The notes below the pieces were generated by a model. It saw only the letters and a program-made list of their open reading frames with translations. It was not told where the DNA came from and searched no databases. Both the position numbers and the translations under genes were made by a program. Shown piece after piece: positions 18,917 through 26,954 of a stretch of DNA of 64,000 bases; within the stretch, counting starts at the first letter, position 1; each line of letters opens with the position of its first letter. Source of the stretch: Loktanella sp. (GTDB taxonomy: Bacteria > Pseudomonadota > Alphaproteobacteria > Rhodobacterales > Rhodobacteraceae); assembly GCA_024635625.1 (NCBI GenBank), contig JAGXIQ010000025.1:1-64000 (forward strand). The letters are read 5' to 3'.

Positions 18917-19465
18917 TTAGTTCATCGGGGCGTAGCGCCAGTTGTCCGCATCTGGCGTGACCTCTTCGGGATCATACCCCGCAGCCTGCAATCGCCGCGC
19001 GATCGGCAGTCCGGTGCCGGCCGCTTGATCAATCAAAGCCCGGCCAGCGGCCTCGTCCTGTGCGACGCCATAGCCGCGCAACAATGACAGGCCATAGTTG
19101 AATTGCCCGACTGGGTCGCCCGCATCTGCTGCTTTGCGGTCCCAATCGGCGGCGGCATCGGGGTTGTACGTGCCCCCAAAACCGTTGTTGTCCAGATAGC
19201 CCATCCAGGTCATCGCCCCGGTGTAACCTTGGTCGGCGCAGGTCTGGAATGTTTCGCGCGCGGCGCCGTGCCGCCCGGATTTCGTCATCAGGTACCCTGC
19301 TGCGCAATTGGTGATGCTGGTACGGCCTGCTGCGATATCCTCTAGTACCTTGTTCATTGTCAGTTCTTCGGGGTTGGTCGTGCCGTATTCATCAGCCAAC
19401 GCAGCACTGCTCCACAGTGCTGTGACGAGGGCGAAGATATTCGCCGTTTTAGTGTACCGGATCAT
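18917..19465 (-). CDS. Periplasmic Sel1-like repeat protein of the PQQ locus
   Basis: A 182-residue protein with a signal peptide (about 1-24, ending ALA-D). At least two Sel1-like repeats are seen: SGRHGAARETFQTCADQGYTGAMTWMGYLDN and DAAADWDRKAADAGDPVGQFNYGLSLLRGYGV, written here only as landmarks of about 85-150. Two cysteines, one in ITNCAAGYL and one in QTCADQ, could form a disulfide. The ATG at 19465 overlaps the stop of the beta-propeller gene as ATGA, so the three minus-strand genes form one operon. Sel1 repeats mediate protein contacts; the specific function is unknown. Confidence 0.7.
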   Translation of the reverse strand: MIRYTKTANIFALVTALWSSAALADEYGTTNPEELTMNKVLEDIAAGRTSITNCAAGYLMTKSGRHGAARETFQTCADQGYTGAMTWMGYLDNNGFGGTYNPDAAADWDRKAADAGDPVGQFNYGLSLLRGYGVAQDEAAGRALIDQAAGTGLPIARRLQAAGYDPEEVTPDADNWRYAPMN

Positions 19466-20424
19466 GGCATTACCCGCAGCGCGGCCCCCCAAGGAAAACG
19501 TCCCACGGCGATCGAGGTTTCTGCCACCTGATCCGCCACGTCAATTACGGTGACATCACTGCTGACGCCGTTCGTGGTGAACAACTTTGTTTCGTCGGCA
19601 TTAAAGGCCAAATGCCAAACCCGGCGCCCCGTCAGGATATAGCGTTCCACCTCATAGGTTTCAGCATTCACGACAGCGACATGGTTTGCTGGTCCAAGAG
19701 CGACAAAAGCAGTCTTCTCGTCCTCTGTCAGCGCAAAGCCTACGGGCTGGATCAGTTCCGGCAAGACACCGGGGATCGCGAAACGAATTTTGGCGATTTC
19801 TTTCTGGTCGGCTGTGTCAAAGACCGTCACCGTGCCGCCGATTTCTGCGCTGACCCAGAGCTCTGTGCCATCCTTGACGAAATTCGCATCGCGCGGGCGG
19901 TTGTCTACCAGCGTATTTGCATAGATCGTCTGGGTCGTCGTATCAATCCAATGCGCCATATTTGTCGTTTCCGACGTCGTGATGACCGTCTTGCCGTCGG
20001 GCGATACCGCCATCCCCTCGGGCTCTATGCCGACGCTTATCTGCGCGACAACCGTGCGGCTTTCGACATCCACCACGGTGGTGATCGCGTCGTCTTCGTT
20101 CGCGATATAAAGATGCTTTCCATCGGGATGGAGCACGAATTGTTCAGGGTCTTCGCCAGAGGGCAGGTTGTGCAGGACTTCGCCCGACGCGGGGTCGATG
20201 ACCTGCACGGTATTACTGGCCGAGGCGCAGACATAGACGACAGAGAAATCATGCGCAAAGGTGATGCCCCTTGGCCGTTCTCCGACGGGAATCGTGCGGG
20301 TGACTTCCAGCGTCTCTGCGTCGATCACGCTGATTGTATCGTCGCGTTCGTTGGTGACCCAGATTTCATCGGCAAGGACCGGGGCAGGGATTGTCAGCAG
20401 GGCAGCAAGGGCGAGGGGTCTCAT
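19462..20424 (-). CDS. PQQ-associated YVTN beta-propeller protein
   Basis: A 320-residue periplasmic protein with a signal peptide (1-18, ending VLA-D) and repeated YVTN/NHL-like blades such as SVIDAETLEVTRTIPVGERP and HVAVVNAETYEVERYILTGRR. It matches the beta-propeller family that regularly accompanies PQQ-dependent alcohol dehydrogenases. The start is ATG 20424, one base after the stop of the upstream binding-protein gene; the longer frame adds residues before the signal peptide. Its biochemical role is not established. Confidence 0.83.
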   Translation of the reverse strand: MRPLALAALLTIPAPVLADEIWVTNERDDTISVIDAETLEVTRTIPVGERPRGITFAHDFSVVYVCASASNTVQVIDPASGEVLHNLPSGEDPEQFVLHPDGKHLYIANEDDAITTVVDVESRTVVAQISVGIEPEGMAVSPDGKTVITTSETTNMAHWIDTTTQTIYANTLVDNRPRDANFVKDGTELWVSAEIGGTVTVFDTADQKEIAKIRFAIPGVLPELIQPVGFALTEDEKTAFVALGPANHVAVVNAETYEVERYILTGRRVWHLAFNADETKLFTTNGVSSDVTVIDVADQVAETSIAVGRFPWGAALRVMP

Positions 20425-20425
20425 G

Positions 20426-21574
20426 TCAGTCTCCAAACGCGGTGCAAGTGGATTCAGGGCGGTCACCGCCAAGGGTGTCGAGTTCCGTCACCGGATGCAG
20501 AAATCCTTCTAACGGTGCTGTCGCCACTACGGCGCGGGCGTCCACCAGCGGGATCGGCTGGCGCAATTGACCGTTCCATGTCCGGAACGAAAGGGGCCGC
20601 CCTTTAAAACCGGCCAGCGTAAAGACATCGCCCAGCATGTAATCGCGCAGGATGCTAAGGTCGGCACTGTCGGTGCGCGTCACCGCCTCTCCGATGGCGC
20701 GTATTGCTGCCCACGCACTATAGTCGATGGGCCGCATCCCGCGACCCGCAGAATCGCGGAAGCGGGATTGCAATTGTTCCGCGCCCCATTGTTCCACTGC
20801 GGGCGACCACGCGACGGGAGTCAGCCCTTCGGATCCGCCCACGGGCCGCGGCTCCCATGTGTTGTAATTCAGGTAGCGCCCGAAATCATGAATCTCGTCC
20901 GCGACAAGCAACATGTCAAAATCACCAAGTCGCTGGGTAAAACTCGGCACCTCATCCGTAGTGGACCGGCGGATGTCACCGGTAAATCCCCACGGCGCGT
21001 CGCCACGCATCTTTAGTCCGAATTTGTTGGCACTGGCCCGCAATGCATCAGCAAACGCAAGATCACTGTCCGCAGCGCCGCTGACCAAAGCCACATCAGT
21101 CCATCGTTTTGTCATCAGGAATTGCGCCAGCGCATCTGCACGCATGGCAAAGCTGGGGGCCGTATGCAGCAGGTTCGCGCGGCAGTCGTCATTGCGCAGG
21201 CGGTCTTCGGCGGCGGACACGTTAAAGACCAGCGCGTCCGGCAAGGCGTCTGCGATTGCCAGAACCGCGTCAGCCGACCCCTCGACCAGAACAAGTCCGG
21301 TGGTTCCTACGGCTGCTGCCAGCAAGGTTTCTGGTGTCGCAGCGTCAATTTCGATCAGCTTATAGTTATGGTTAAGGAACTGCCCAGTCGTCTGGTTGTC
21401 CGTCAGTCCCAGCCGCGCCCCGGCGATACCAAGGTCAGCCGGATCGGGATCGATATCGGACAAGGTCGGGGGTGCGCGATCGTCCAGCCGCAGGTAGGTC
21501 ATAGAAACCTCGACCTGTGCCGCAGCCACACCAGCCCAACTGACCACGCAGGCCGCAAGGCACCATTTCAGCAT
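20426..21574 (-). CDS. ABC-type substrate-binding protein of PQQ alcohol dehydrogenase systems
   Basis: A 382-residue periplasmic protein with a signal peptide (1-19, ending AAA-Q). It resembles branched-chain amino acid receptor folds and in particular the subgroup linked to PQQ alcohol dehydrogenases, with MTYLRLDDRAPPTL near the mature N-terminus, GFTGDIRRSTTDEVPSF in the middle and SFRTWNGQLRQPIPLV near the end. It heads the operon with the beta-propeller and Sel1 proteins. A run of ten C (G on this strand) stands directly before the start codon and merges with the ribosome-binding region. Its ligand is unknown. Confidence 0.82.
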   Translation of the reverse strand: MLKWCLAACVVSWAGVAAAQVEVSMTYLRLDDRAPPTLSDIDPDPADLGIAGARLGLTDNQTTGQFLNHNYKLIEIDAATPETLLAAAVGTTGLVLVEGSADAVLAIADALPDALVFNVSAAEDRLRNDDCRANLLHTAPSFAMRADALAQFLMTKRWTDVALVSGAADSDLAFADALRASANKFGLKMRGDAPWGFTGDIRRSTTDEVPSFTQRLGDFDMLLVADEIHDFGRYLNYNTWEPRPVGGSEGLTPVAWSPAVEQWGAEQLQSRFRDSAGRGMRPIDYSAWAAIRAIGEAVTRTDSADLSILRDYMLGDVFTLAGFKGRPLSFRTWNGQLRQPIPLVDARAVVATAPLEGFLHPVTELDTLGGDRPESTCTAFGD

Positions 21575-21579
21575 AAGGA

Positions 21580-21589
21580 CCCCCCCCCC
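21580..21589 (-). repeat. Ten-base C/G homopolymer at a ribosome-binding site
   Basis: Ten consecutive C on the plus strand (G on the coding strand) lie 5 bases before the ATG at 21574. The tract occupies the position expected for the Shine-Dalgarno sequence, so slippage would change spacing. The tract itself is plain in the sequence; phase variation is inference. Confidence 0.5.
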
Positions 21590-21628
21590 TTCAGTTGACC
21601 TTACCGTGGCCCTGCGTCCAGTGGCATA

Positions 21629-21640
21629 CGACCATGGTCG
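21629..21640. promoter_or_regulatory. 12-base palindrome CGACCATGGTCG in divergent promoter region
   Basis: Perfect palindrome in the 157-base region between the minus-strand binding-protein operon and the plus-strand cytochrome operon. Ten of its bases recur at 17143-17152 in the other divergent region of the locus, and TGCAC follows both copies within 20 bases. Candidate operator, not known to match a published consensus. Confidence 0.33.
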
Positions 21641-21731
21641 CCCTCCCCAAATGCATTGCACAAAGGTCCAATACCGATAAGGCAATGCTCCGGTCTAAGA
21701 CTTGTAGCAACGCATCTGGGAGGAGACGATT

Positions 21732-22427
21732 ATGACACTGCGCACCCCGCGACTGGCCCTACAGGCCACGGCCTTTGCACTGATGGCAGGTACTGCATTT
21801 GCCGCCGGCCTGCCGCTTGGCATCACAGAGGTCGACAACGCAGGCTTGCCCGACGTGGGCGAAGAGTGGCTGACAGAGAACCCCTACCGCGATGGAGGGG
21901 CAGAGGTCTGGACCCGCGCCATCGAAGTAGGCGAAAGCGCCTTTACCCAAAACTGCGCCCGTTGCCACGGTTTGGGCGCCATTTCCGGTGGTCTTGCCCC
22001 GGACCTGCGGATGCTAGAGGCGTCGGATTACGATGATGAATGGTTCACCGAACGCTTTATCAACGGCGCTACGCAGGACGGCATTACAAAGATGCCCGCC
22101 TTCGGTGACGTCCTAAGCCAAAAAACAGCATGGGCAATCCGCACCTACATAGAGACGCGGCCTGATGACAAAGCTGTTACAGCCGAGAGCCACGCCCTGA
22201 AGGAACTGCGGGATGAATTAACGCAATGGTCCAAGGGCGAAGGCACCCCGGACGAGGCCGTTATGAAGGCGAAACTGGACGAAATCGCGGCGCGGATCCC
22301 AACCCTGTCGGGTGCCCCCATCGCGGACTCTGTCGCGTTTCATGCAGCCGAACAATTGAATGGCACGCCCGAATCTTATGCAAGCGCAGCAGAGACCCTG
22401 ACCGTCGGTCTGTCGGTTCACGAGTAA
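21732..22427 (+). CDS. Cytochrome c550, PedF-like
   Basis: A 231-residue periplasmic monohaem cytochrome c with a signal peptide (about 1-25, ending AFA-A). The haem site is Cys75-x-x-Cys78-His79 in NCARCHGLGA, with a Met candidate for the sixth ligand in ITKMPAFGD. It resembles the PedF family that takes electrons from PQQ alcohol dehydrogenases. It starts an apparently single operon reaching through coxM. GGGAGGAG precedes the ATG. The C-terminal 100 residues carry no haem and are typical of the family. Confidence 0.86.
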   Translation: MTLRTPRLALQATAFALMAGTAFAAGLPLGITEVDNAGLPDVGEEWLTENPYRDGGAEVWTRAIEVGESAFTQNCARCHGLGAISGGLAPDLRMLEASDYDDEWFTERFINGATQDGITKMPAFGDVLSQKTAWAIRTYIETRPDDKAVTAESHALKELRDELTQWSKGEGTPDEAVMKAKLDEIAARIPTLSGAPIADSVAFHAAEQLNGTPESYASAAETLTVGLSVHE

Positions 22428-23329
22428 TGACCCTGCGGTTGCCTTTGACTATGACAGTGTTGACCTGCTTTGCGCTGGGTGTGGCGGCACCGGCCTTTGC
22501 GGCATGTGAAGGTTATGTTCCACCACCCAAATTGCAGAACCCGAACCGCGACATCGTGGGGCAGGACCTAGACACTATTCAGGCGCAGGGGTTCATTACA
22601 TTTGCCGCTTACGAAAACTTTCCGCCGTGGTCTTATGACGACGGCGGGAAACCTGCAGGCGTGGATATCGAGATTGGCGCATTGATTGCCGAAGAACTCG
22701 GGATCGATGCGCGCTTTGATCTGATTCCTGCTGCTGAAACCGTAGAGTCCGATTTGCGCAACTGGATCTGGCAAGGACCGCCGACCGGAGGCACCGTCAA
22801 CAACGTGATGTTGCACGTCCCCTATGACGTGAATTTCGCCTGTCGCGTTGATCAGGTGGTGTTTACCGGACAATACGCGAAGGAAAGCGTCGCCATCGCC
22901 TATAATCTGGCCGACTATCCGGATGATCCACCGGTCCCAGCCTACTTTCGGTATGACACCGTTGGCGTCGAAAACGACACCATCGCTGACTTCTACCTTG
23001 CCAGCATTGGCAACGGAATGCTGATCCCTAAAATAAAGCATTATCAGACTGTTGGCTTGGCGATGGATGCAATGGAAGATGGCGAGGTCATGGCCGTCGC
23101 CGGTCCACGTGCCCAGTTGGAAGCCGGGCTGACTGACAAAGGTGGTGTGCACCAACCACCTCTGCCGGGTCTTGCTGTCGGCACATGGACGATCGGTCTG
23201 GCGGTGCACACGCGCTACCGCTACCTTAGCTATGCGGTGGACGACGCGATCCGTGCTGCCCTAGACGACGGGCGCATCGCGGCCATCTTCGCCGCCCACG
23301 GCCTCACCTATGACGCGCCCCAGCGCTAA
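22427..23329 (+). CDS. Quinoprotein-associated periplasmic binding protein (MxaJ/XoxJ-like)
   Basis: A 300-residue protein with a signal peptide (about 1-25, ending AFA-A) and the fold of amino-acid-type solute receptors, with GFITFAAYENFPPWSYDDGGKPAGVDIEIG landmarks around residues 45-75 and LIAEELGIDARFDLI next. This family accompanies PQQ dehydrogenases; XoxJ and MxaJ are thought to help activate the quinoprotein rather than to feed a transporter. The ATG shares a base with the PedF-like stop codon, and coxG begins 18 bases downstream. Confidence 0.82.
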   Translation: MTLRLPLTMTVLTCFALGVAAPAFAACEGYVPPPKLQNPNRDIVGQDLDTIQAQGFITFAAYENFPPWSYDDGGKPAGVDIEIGALIAEELGIDARFDLIPAAETVESDLRNWIWQGPPTGGTVNNVMLHVPYDVNFACRVDQVVFTGQYAKESVAIAYNLADYPDDPPVPAYFRYDTVGVENDTIADFYLASIGNGMLIPKIKHYQTVGLAMDAMEDGEVMAVAGPRAQLEAGLTDKGGVHQPPLPGLAVGTWTIGLAVHTRYRYLSYAVDDAIRAALDDGRIAAIFAAHGLTYDAPQR

Positions 23330-23347
23330 ACCGGAGTAAGAAACGAC

Positions 23348-23872
23348 ATGGAACTTAAGGACGAACGCGACATCGCGGCCCCACCCGAGGTGGTCTGGGC
23401 TGCACTGCTCGACGCCGACGTGCTACGCCAGTGCGTGCCCGGCTGCACAGAGATGGAAGGCAACCCCGAGGATGGATTTACCGCCACCGTAGTGCAAAAG
23501 GTCGGTCCGGTGAAGGCGACCTTTAAGGGCGAGGTGACGCTGTCTGAAATGAAAGCGCCACACAGTCTGACGATTGCTGGCCAAGGCAAGGGTGGGCCTG
23601 CGGGTTTTGCATCTGGCGGGGCCGACGTGGTGTTGACAGCGTCCGAGCTCGGCACGAAGCTAAGTTATGACGTGAACGCCAAGGTCGGCGGCAAAATGGC
23701 CCAACTGGGCAGCCGGATCATTGACGGTTTTGCGCGAAAGATGGCGGATCAGTTTTTTGACGACTTCAAAAAAGTGGTCGAAGGCGACGGTGCAGAAGAG
23801 GCGCCAGCTGAAGACGCTCCGGTGGCCGAGAAAAAAGGTTGGGTCAAGCGCCTGATCGGAAACAAAGACTAA
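23348..23872 (+). CDS. coxG: CoxG-like SRPBCC protein
   Basis: A 174-residue protein of the CO dehydrogenase subunit G family: N-terminal [22 protein letters not shown], then [16 protein letters not shown] and [34 protein letters not shown] landmarks over about 55-125. CoxG helps attach CO-dehydrogenase-like enzymes to the membrane and the quinone pool. The acidic linker ([12 protein letters not shown]) ends in a basic amphipathic tail, [10 protein letters not shown], consistent with membrane contact. It lies between the MxaJ-like gene and coxS in one transcription unit. Confidence 0.88.
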   Translation: MELKDERDIAAPPEVVWAALLDADVLRQCVPGCTEMEGNPEDGFTATVVQKVGPVKATFKGEVTLSEMKAPHSLTIAGQGKGGPAGFASGGADVVLTASELGTKLSYDVNAKVGGKMAQLGSRIIDGFARKMADQFFDDFKKVVEGDGAEEAPAEDAPVAEKKGWVKRLIGNKD

Positions 23873-23895
23873 CAAGAATTCAGGGAGGAGATGTC

Positions 23896-24378
23896 ATGAA
23901 AGTGACGATGAAGGTTAACGGGCGTGCGGTGTCTGGCGAAGTTGAGGGGCGGACACTGCTCGTTGATTTCCTGCGCAACGATTTGCGCCTGACTGGTACG
24001 CACGTAGGTTGTGACACGTCCCAGTGCGGGGCCTGCACGGTGCATGTGGATGGCAAACAGGTCAAATCCTGCACGATGTTCGCCGCAGAGGCCGACGGCG
24101 CAGAAGTCGCAACAATCGAGGGTGTCGCGGCACCGGACGGCACATTGTCGTCGATCCAGCAGGCATTTCAGGATCACCACGGCCTGCAGTGCGGTTTTTG
24201 CACCCCGGGCATGGTTATGGCGGCGGCGTCACTGCTGAAAGACAATCCTAAGCCCACAGAGGCCGAAGTGCGTCACCATCTGGACGGCAACATTTGCCGC
24301 TGCACCGGTTACCACAACATCGTCAAGGCGATCATGGCGGCATCCGGGCAAGAGATGCCAGCGATGGCGGCGGAGTAA
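23896..24378 (+). CDS. coxS: Molybdenum hydroxylase small subunit, 2x[2Fe-2S] (CoxS-like)
   Basis: A 160-residue iron-sulfur subunit. The plant-type 2Fe-2S cluster is bound by the cysteines in [10 protein letters not shown] and KSC; the second, alpha-helical cluster by CGFC and CRCTGY. The start is ATG 23896, with GGGAGGAG at 23883-23890. It passes electrons from the molybdenum site to the flavin subunit. A perfect 11-bp hairpin separates it from coxL. Confidence 0.93.
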   Translation: MKVTMKVNGRAVSGEVEGRTLLVDFLRNDLRLTGTHVGCDTSQCGACTVHVDGKQVKSCTMFAAEADGAEVATIEGVAAPDGTLSSIQQAFQDHHGLQCGFCTPGMVMAAASLLKDNPKPTEAEVRHHLDGNICRCTGYHNIVKAIMAASGQEMPAMAAE

Positions 24379-24433
24379 TTCGAATTTTCGCAATAATTCG
24401 GACACAAGTTTTGAGCTAAAAATTTGGTGTCGA

Positions 24434-24458
24434 GAAAAGTCTTCGGCGAAGACTTTTC
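24434..24458 (+). terminator. Perfect hairpin between coxS and coxL
   Basis: GAAAAGTCTTC and its exact complement GAAGACTTTTC close a 3-base loop (GGC). It lies in the 108-base gap within the cox operon and has no T-tract, so it may act in mRNA processing or as a partial terminator. It may also belong to a dispersed repeat family. Confidence 0.6.
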
Positions 24459-24486
24459 GGGCACCACACTCTGGGAGGAGAGATCA

Positions 24487-26850
24487 ATGCCCAAGGATAG
24501 CGGTATCGGCGCCAGCAGCAAGCGGCGCGAAGACGTCCGGTTTCTGACCGGTTCGGGAAACTACACCGACGACATCAACATTTACGGCCAGCTTTACGTG
24601 CATTTCCTGCGCGCTGACGTGGCACACGCCAAACTAAATGGTGTGGATACTAAGGACGCCGAAGCCATGCCCGGCGTCGTACGCATCTTTACTGGTGCCG
24701 ACTTCGAGGCTGTGGGCTCTATCCCATGTGGCTGGCTGATCACCGACCGCCACGGCGATCCGATGCAGGAACCGCGTCACCCTGTTCTGGCGCACGGCAA
24801 AATCCGTCACGTGGGCGAACCAATCTGCGCCGTCGTTGCCGAAACGCGAGAGCAGGCCCGTGACGCTGCAGAGGCCATCGTACTTGACTACGAAACACTT
24901 CCTGCCGTCATCAACATGAAGGACGCGGTCAAGGCCGATGCGCCAAAGGTACATGACGAGCTGACCGGAAACCTTTGCTATGACTGGGGTTTTGTCGAGG
25001 ACAACAAGGGTGCTGTGGACGAGGCCATCAAGGGTGCCGCGCATGTCACGACGCTGGAACTGGTAAATAACCGTCTGGTCGCAAACCCGATGGAACCGCG
25101 CGTCGCGGTCGGTGAATACAACCGGTCTGACGACATGCACACGCTGCACACAACGTCGCAGAACCCCCACGTCATCCGTCTTTTGATGGGCGCATTCGTG
25201 CTGGGTATCCCAGAACACAAGCTGCGGGTTGTGGCCCCTGATGTTGGCGGCGGCTTTGGCACCAAAATCTTCCACTATCAGGAAGAGGCTTTTGTGACTT
25301 TCGCTGCCAAAGCGTTGAACCGCCCGGTCAAGTGGACCTCTACCCGGTCTGAGGCATTCATGTCGGACGCCCACGGCCGCGATCACGTGACCAAGATCGA
25401 ACTGGCGCTGGATGCAGAGAATAACTTTGTCGCTGTCCGCACCGAAACCTATGCGAATATGGGCGCCTACCTATCCACATTCGCACCCTCGGTTCCGACA
25501 TGGCTGCACGGCACGCTGATGGCTGGTAACTATAAGACGCCGCATATCTACGTAAACGTCAAAGCCGTCTTTACCAACACCGTGCCGGTCGATGCCTATC
25601 GCGGTGCAGGTCGGCCAGAGGCGACTTTCCAGCTAGAGCGGGTCATCGACATGGCCGCGCGCGAACTGGGCGTTGATCCGGTGGCCCTGCGTCGGCAAAA
25701 CTTTATCACCGAATTCCCTTATGCGACCCCGGTCGCCGTGGAATACGACACCGGTGACTATACTGCCACGATGGACAAGCTGATCGACATTGCCGATTTC
25801 GCAGGGTTCGAGGCACGTCGTAAGGAAAGCGAAGCCAAAGGCAAGCTGCGCGGTCTTGGTGTGAACTGCTATATCGAGGCTTGTGGCATCGCGCCGTCGA
25901 ACCTCGTCGGGCAGTTGGGCGCGCGGGCAGGTCTTTATGACGCTGCCACCGTGCGGGTCAATGCGACGGGATCAATCTCTGTCATGGTTGGCGCACACAG
26001 CCACGGGCAGGGGCACGAGACATCGTTCCCGCAGGTCATCAGCGAGATGATCGGCATCCCTGAGGATCAGATCGACATCGTCCACGGCGATACGTCAAAG
26101 ATCCCCTTTGGGATGGGTACATATGGATCGCGGTCGCTCGCTGTTTGCGGTTCGGCCATGGTACGTGCTGCCGAAAAGGTCATCAATAAGGCCAAGAAAA
26201 TTGCGGCCCATCTGATGGAAGCTTCCGAAGGCGACATCGAGCTGAAAGATGGTCGGTTCAGCGTTGCTGGCACTGACAAATCTGTAGCTTGGGGTGACGT
26301 GACCTTGGCGGCCTACGTGCCGCACAACTACCCACTGAAGGACATAGAGCCGGGGCTGGAAGAGACTGCGTTCTACGATCCGGCGAACTTCACCTACCCC
26401 TCGGGCGCCTACGCCTGCGAGGTCGAGCTTGACCCGGAAACGGGTCATGTAAAGGTCGAACGTTTCAGTGCTGCTGACGACTTTGGCAATATCATCAACC
26501 CGATGATCGTGTCTGGTCAGGTCCACGGGGGAATCGCGCAGGGCATCGGCCAGGCCATGCTGGAAGGCTGCGTCTATGATGCGGACGGCCAGCTGATTTC
26601 GGCGTCTTACATGGACTATGCGATGCCGCGGGCAGAGGACGTGCCGTTCTACACGGTCGACCATTCTTGCCAGACGCCCTGCACCCACAACCCACTGGGC
26701 GTAAAGGGCTGCGGCGAGGCCGGTGCGATCGGTTCACCGCCAAGCCTTGTCAATGCGGTGTTGGATGCGATCAACTCGGGCGCGGGCAAGAAGGTGGCGC
26801 ACATCGACATGCCGCTGACGCCAAGCCGTGTTTGGGCCGCAATGCAGTAA
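24487..26850 (+). CDS. Form II molybdenum hydroxylase large subunit (CoxL-like)
   Basis: A 787-residue molybdenum cofactor subunit of the xanthine oxidase family. The active-site loop reads AYRGAGR (residues 370-376), the form II signature; true aerobic CO dehydrogenases (form I) have AYxCSFR with a Cys for the copper ligand, which is missing here. Cofactor segments PDVGGGFGTK and the catalytic Glu744 in GCGEAGAIGSPPS are present. The start is ATG 24487 with GGGAGGAGA upstream. The substrate of form II enzymes is generally unknown; an aldehyde or N-heterocycle is more likely than CO. Confidence 0.9.
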   Translation: MPKDSGIGASSKRREDVRFLTGSGNYTDDINIYGQLYVHFLRADVAHAKLNGVDTKDAEAMPGVVRIFTGADFEAVGSIPCGWLITDRHGDPMQEPRHPVLAHGKIRHVGEPICAVVAETREQARDAAEAIVLDYETLPAVINMKDAVKADAPKVHDELTGNLCYDWGFVEDNKGAVDEAIKGAAHVTTLELVNNRLVANPMEPRVAVGEYNRSDDMHTLHTTSQNPHVIRLLMGAFVLGIPEHKLRVVAPDVGGGFGTKIFHYQEEAFVTFAAKALNRPVKWTSTRSEAFMSDAHGRDHVTKIELALDAENNFVAVRTETYANMGAYLSTFAPSVPTWLHGTLMAGNYKTPHIYVNVKAVFTNTVPVDAYRGAGRPEATFQLERVIDMAARELGVDPVALRRQNFITEFPYATPVAVEYDTGDYTATMDKLIDIADFAGFEARRKESEAKGKLRGLGVNCYIEACGIAPSNLVGQLGARAGLYDAATVRVNATGSISVMVGAHSHGQGHETSFPQVISEMIGIPEDQIDIVHGDTSKIPFGMGTYGSRSLAVCGSAMVRAAEKVINKAKKIAAHLMEASEGDIELKDGRFSVAGTDKSVAWGDVTLAAYVPHNYPLKDIEPGLEETAFYDPANFTYPSGAYACEVELDPETGHVKVERFSAADDFGNIINPMIVSGQVHGGIAQGIGQAMLEGCVYDADGQLISASYMDYAMPRAEDVPFYTVDHSCQTPCTHNPLGVKGCGEAGAIGSPPSLVNAVLDAINSGAGKKVAHIDMPLTPSRVWAAMQ

Positions 26851-26864
26851 GGGTAAAACGGCGG

Positions 26865-26912
26865 GTCCGGGGCGCAGCCCTCGGACTCCCGATGTATTTT
26901 TGACCAAAAGAC
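26865..26912 (+). repeat. Dispersed hairpin/GATATTTT repeat, copy 1
   Basis: An imperfect hairpin (GTCCGGGG...CCCTCGGAC) followed by CCCGATGTATTTTTGACCAAAAGA, in the gap between coxL and coxM. The same design (G/C-rich hairpin, then CCGGGATATTTT..G.CGAGAAGAAG) recurs at 34109 and 40291. Confidence 0.55.
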
Positions 26913-26954
26913 GGGGTGACCCGGCGATTTGGTCACAGGAAAGGAAACGACATC

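Noticed and set aside
24487-26850. Aerobic CO dehydrogenase (form I)
   Set aside because: The active-site loop is AYRGAGR, not AYxCSFR; the copper-binding Cys is missing. Assigned to form II with unknown substrate.
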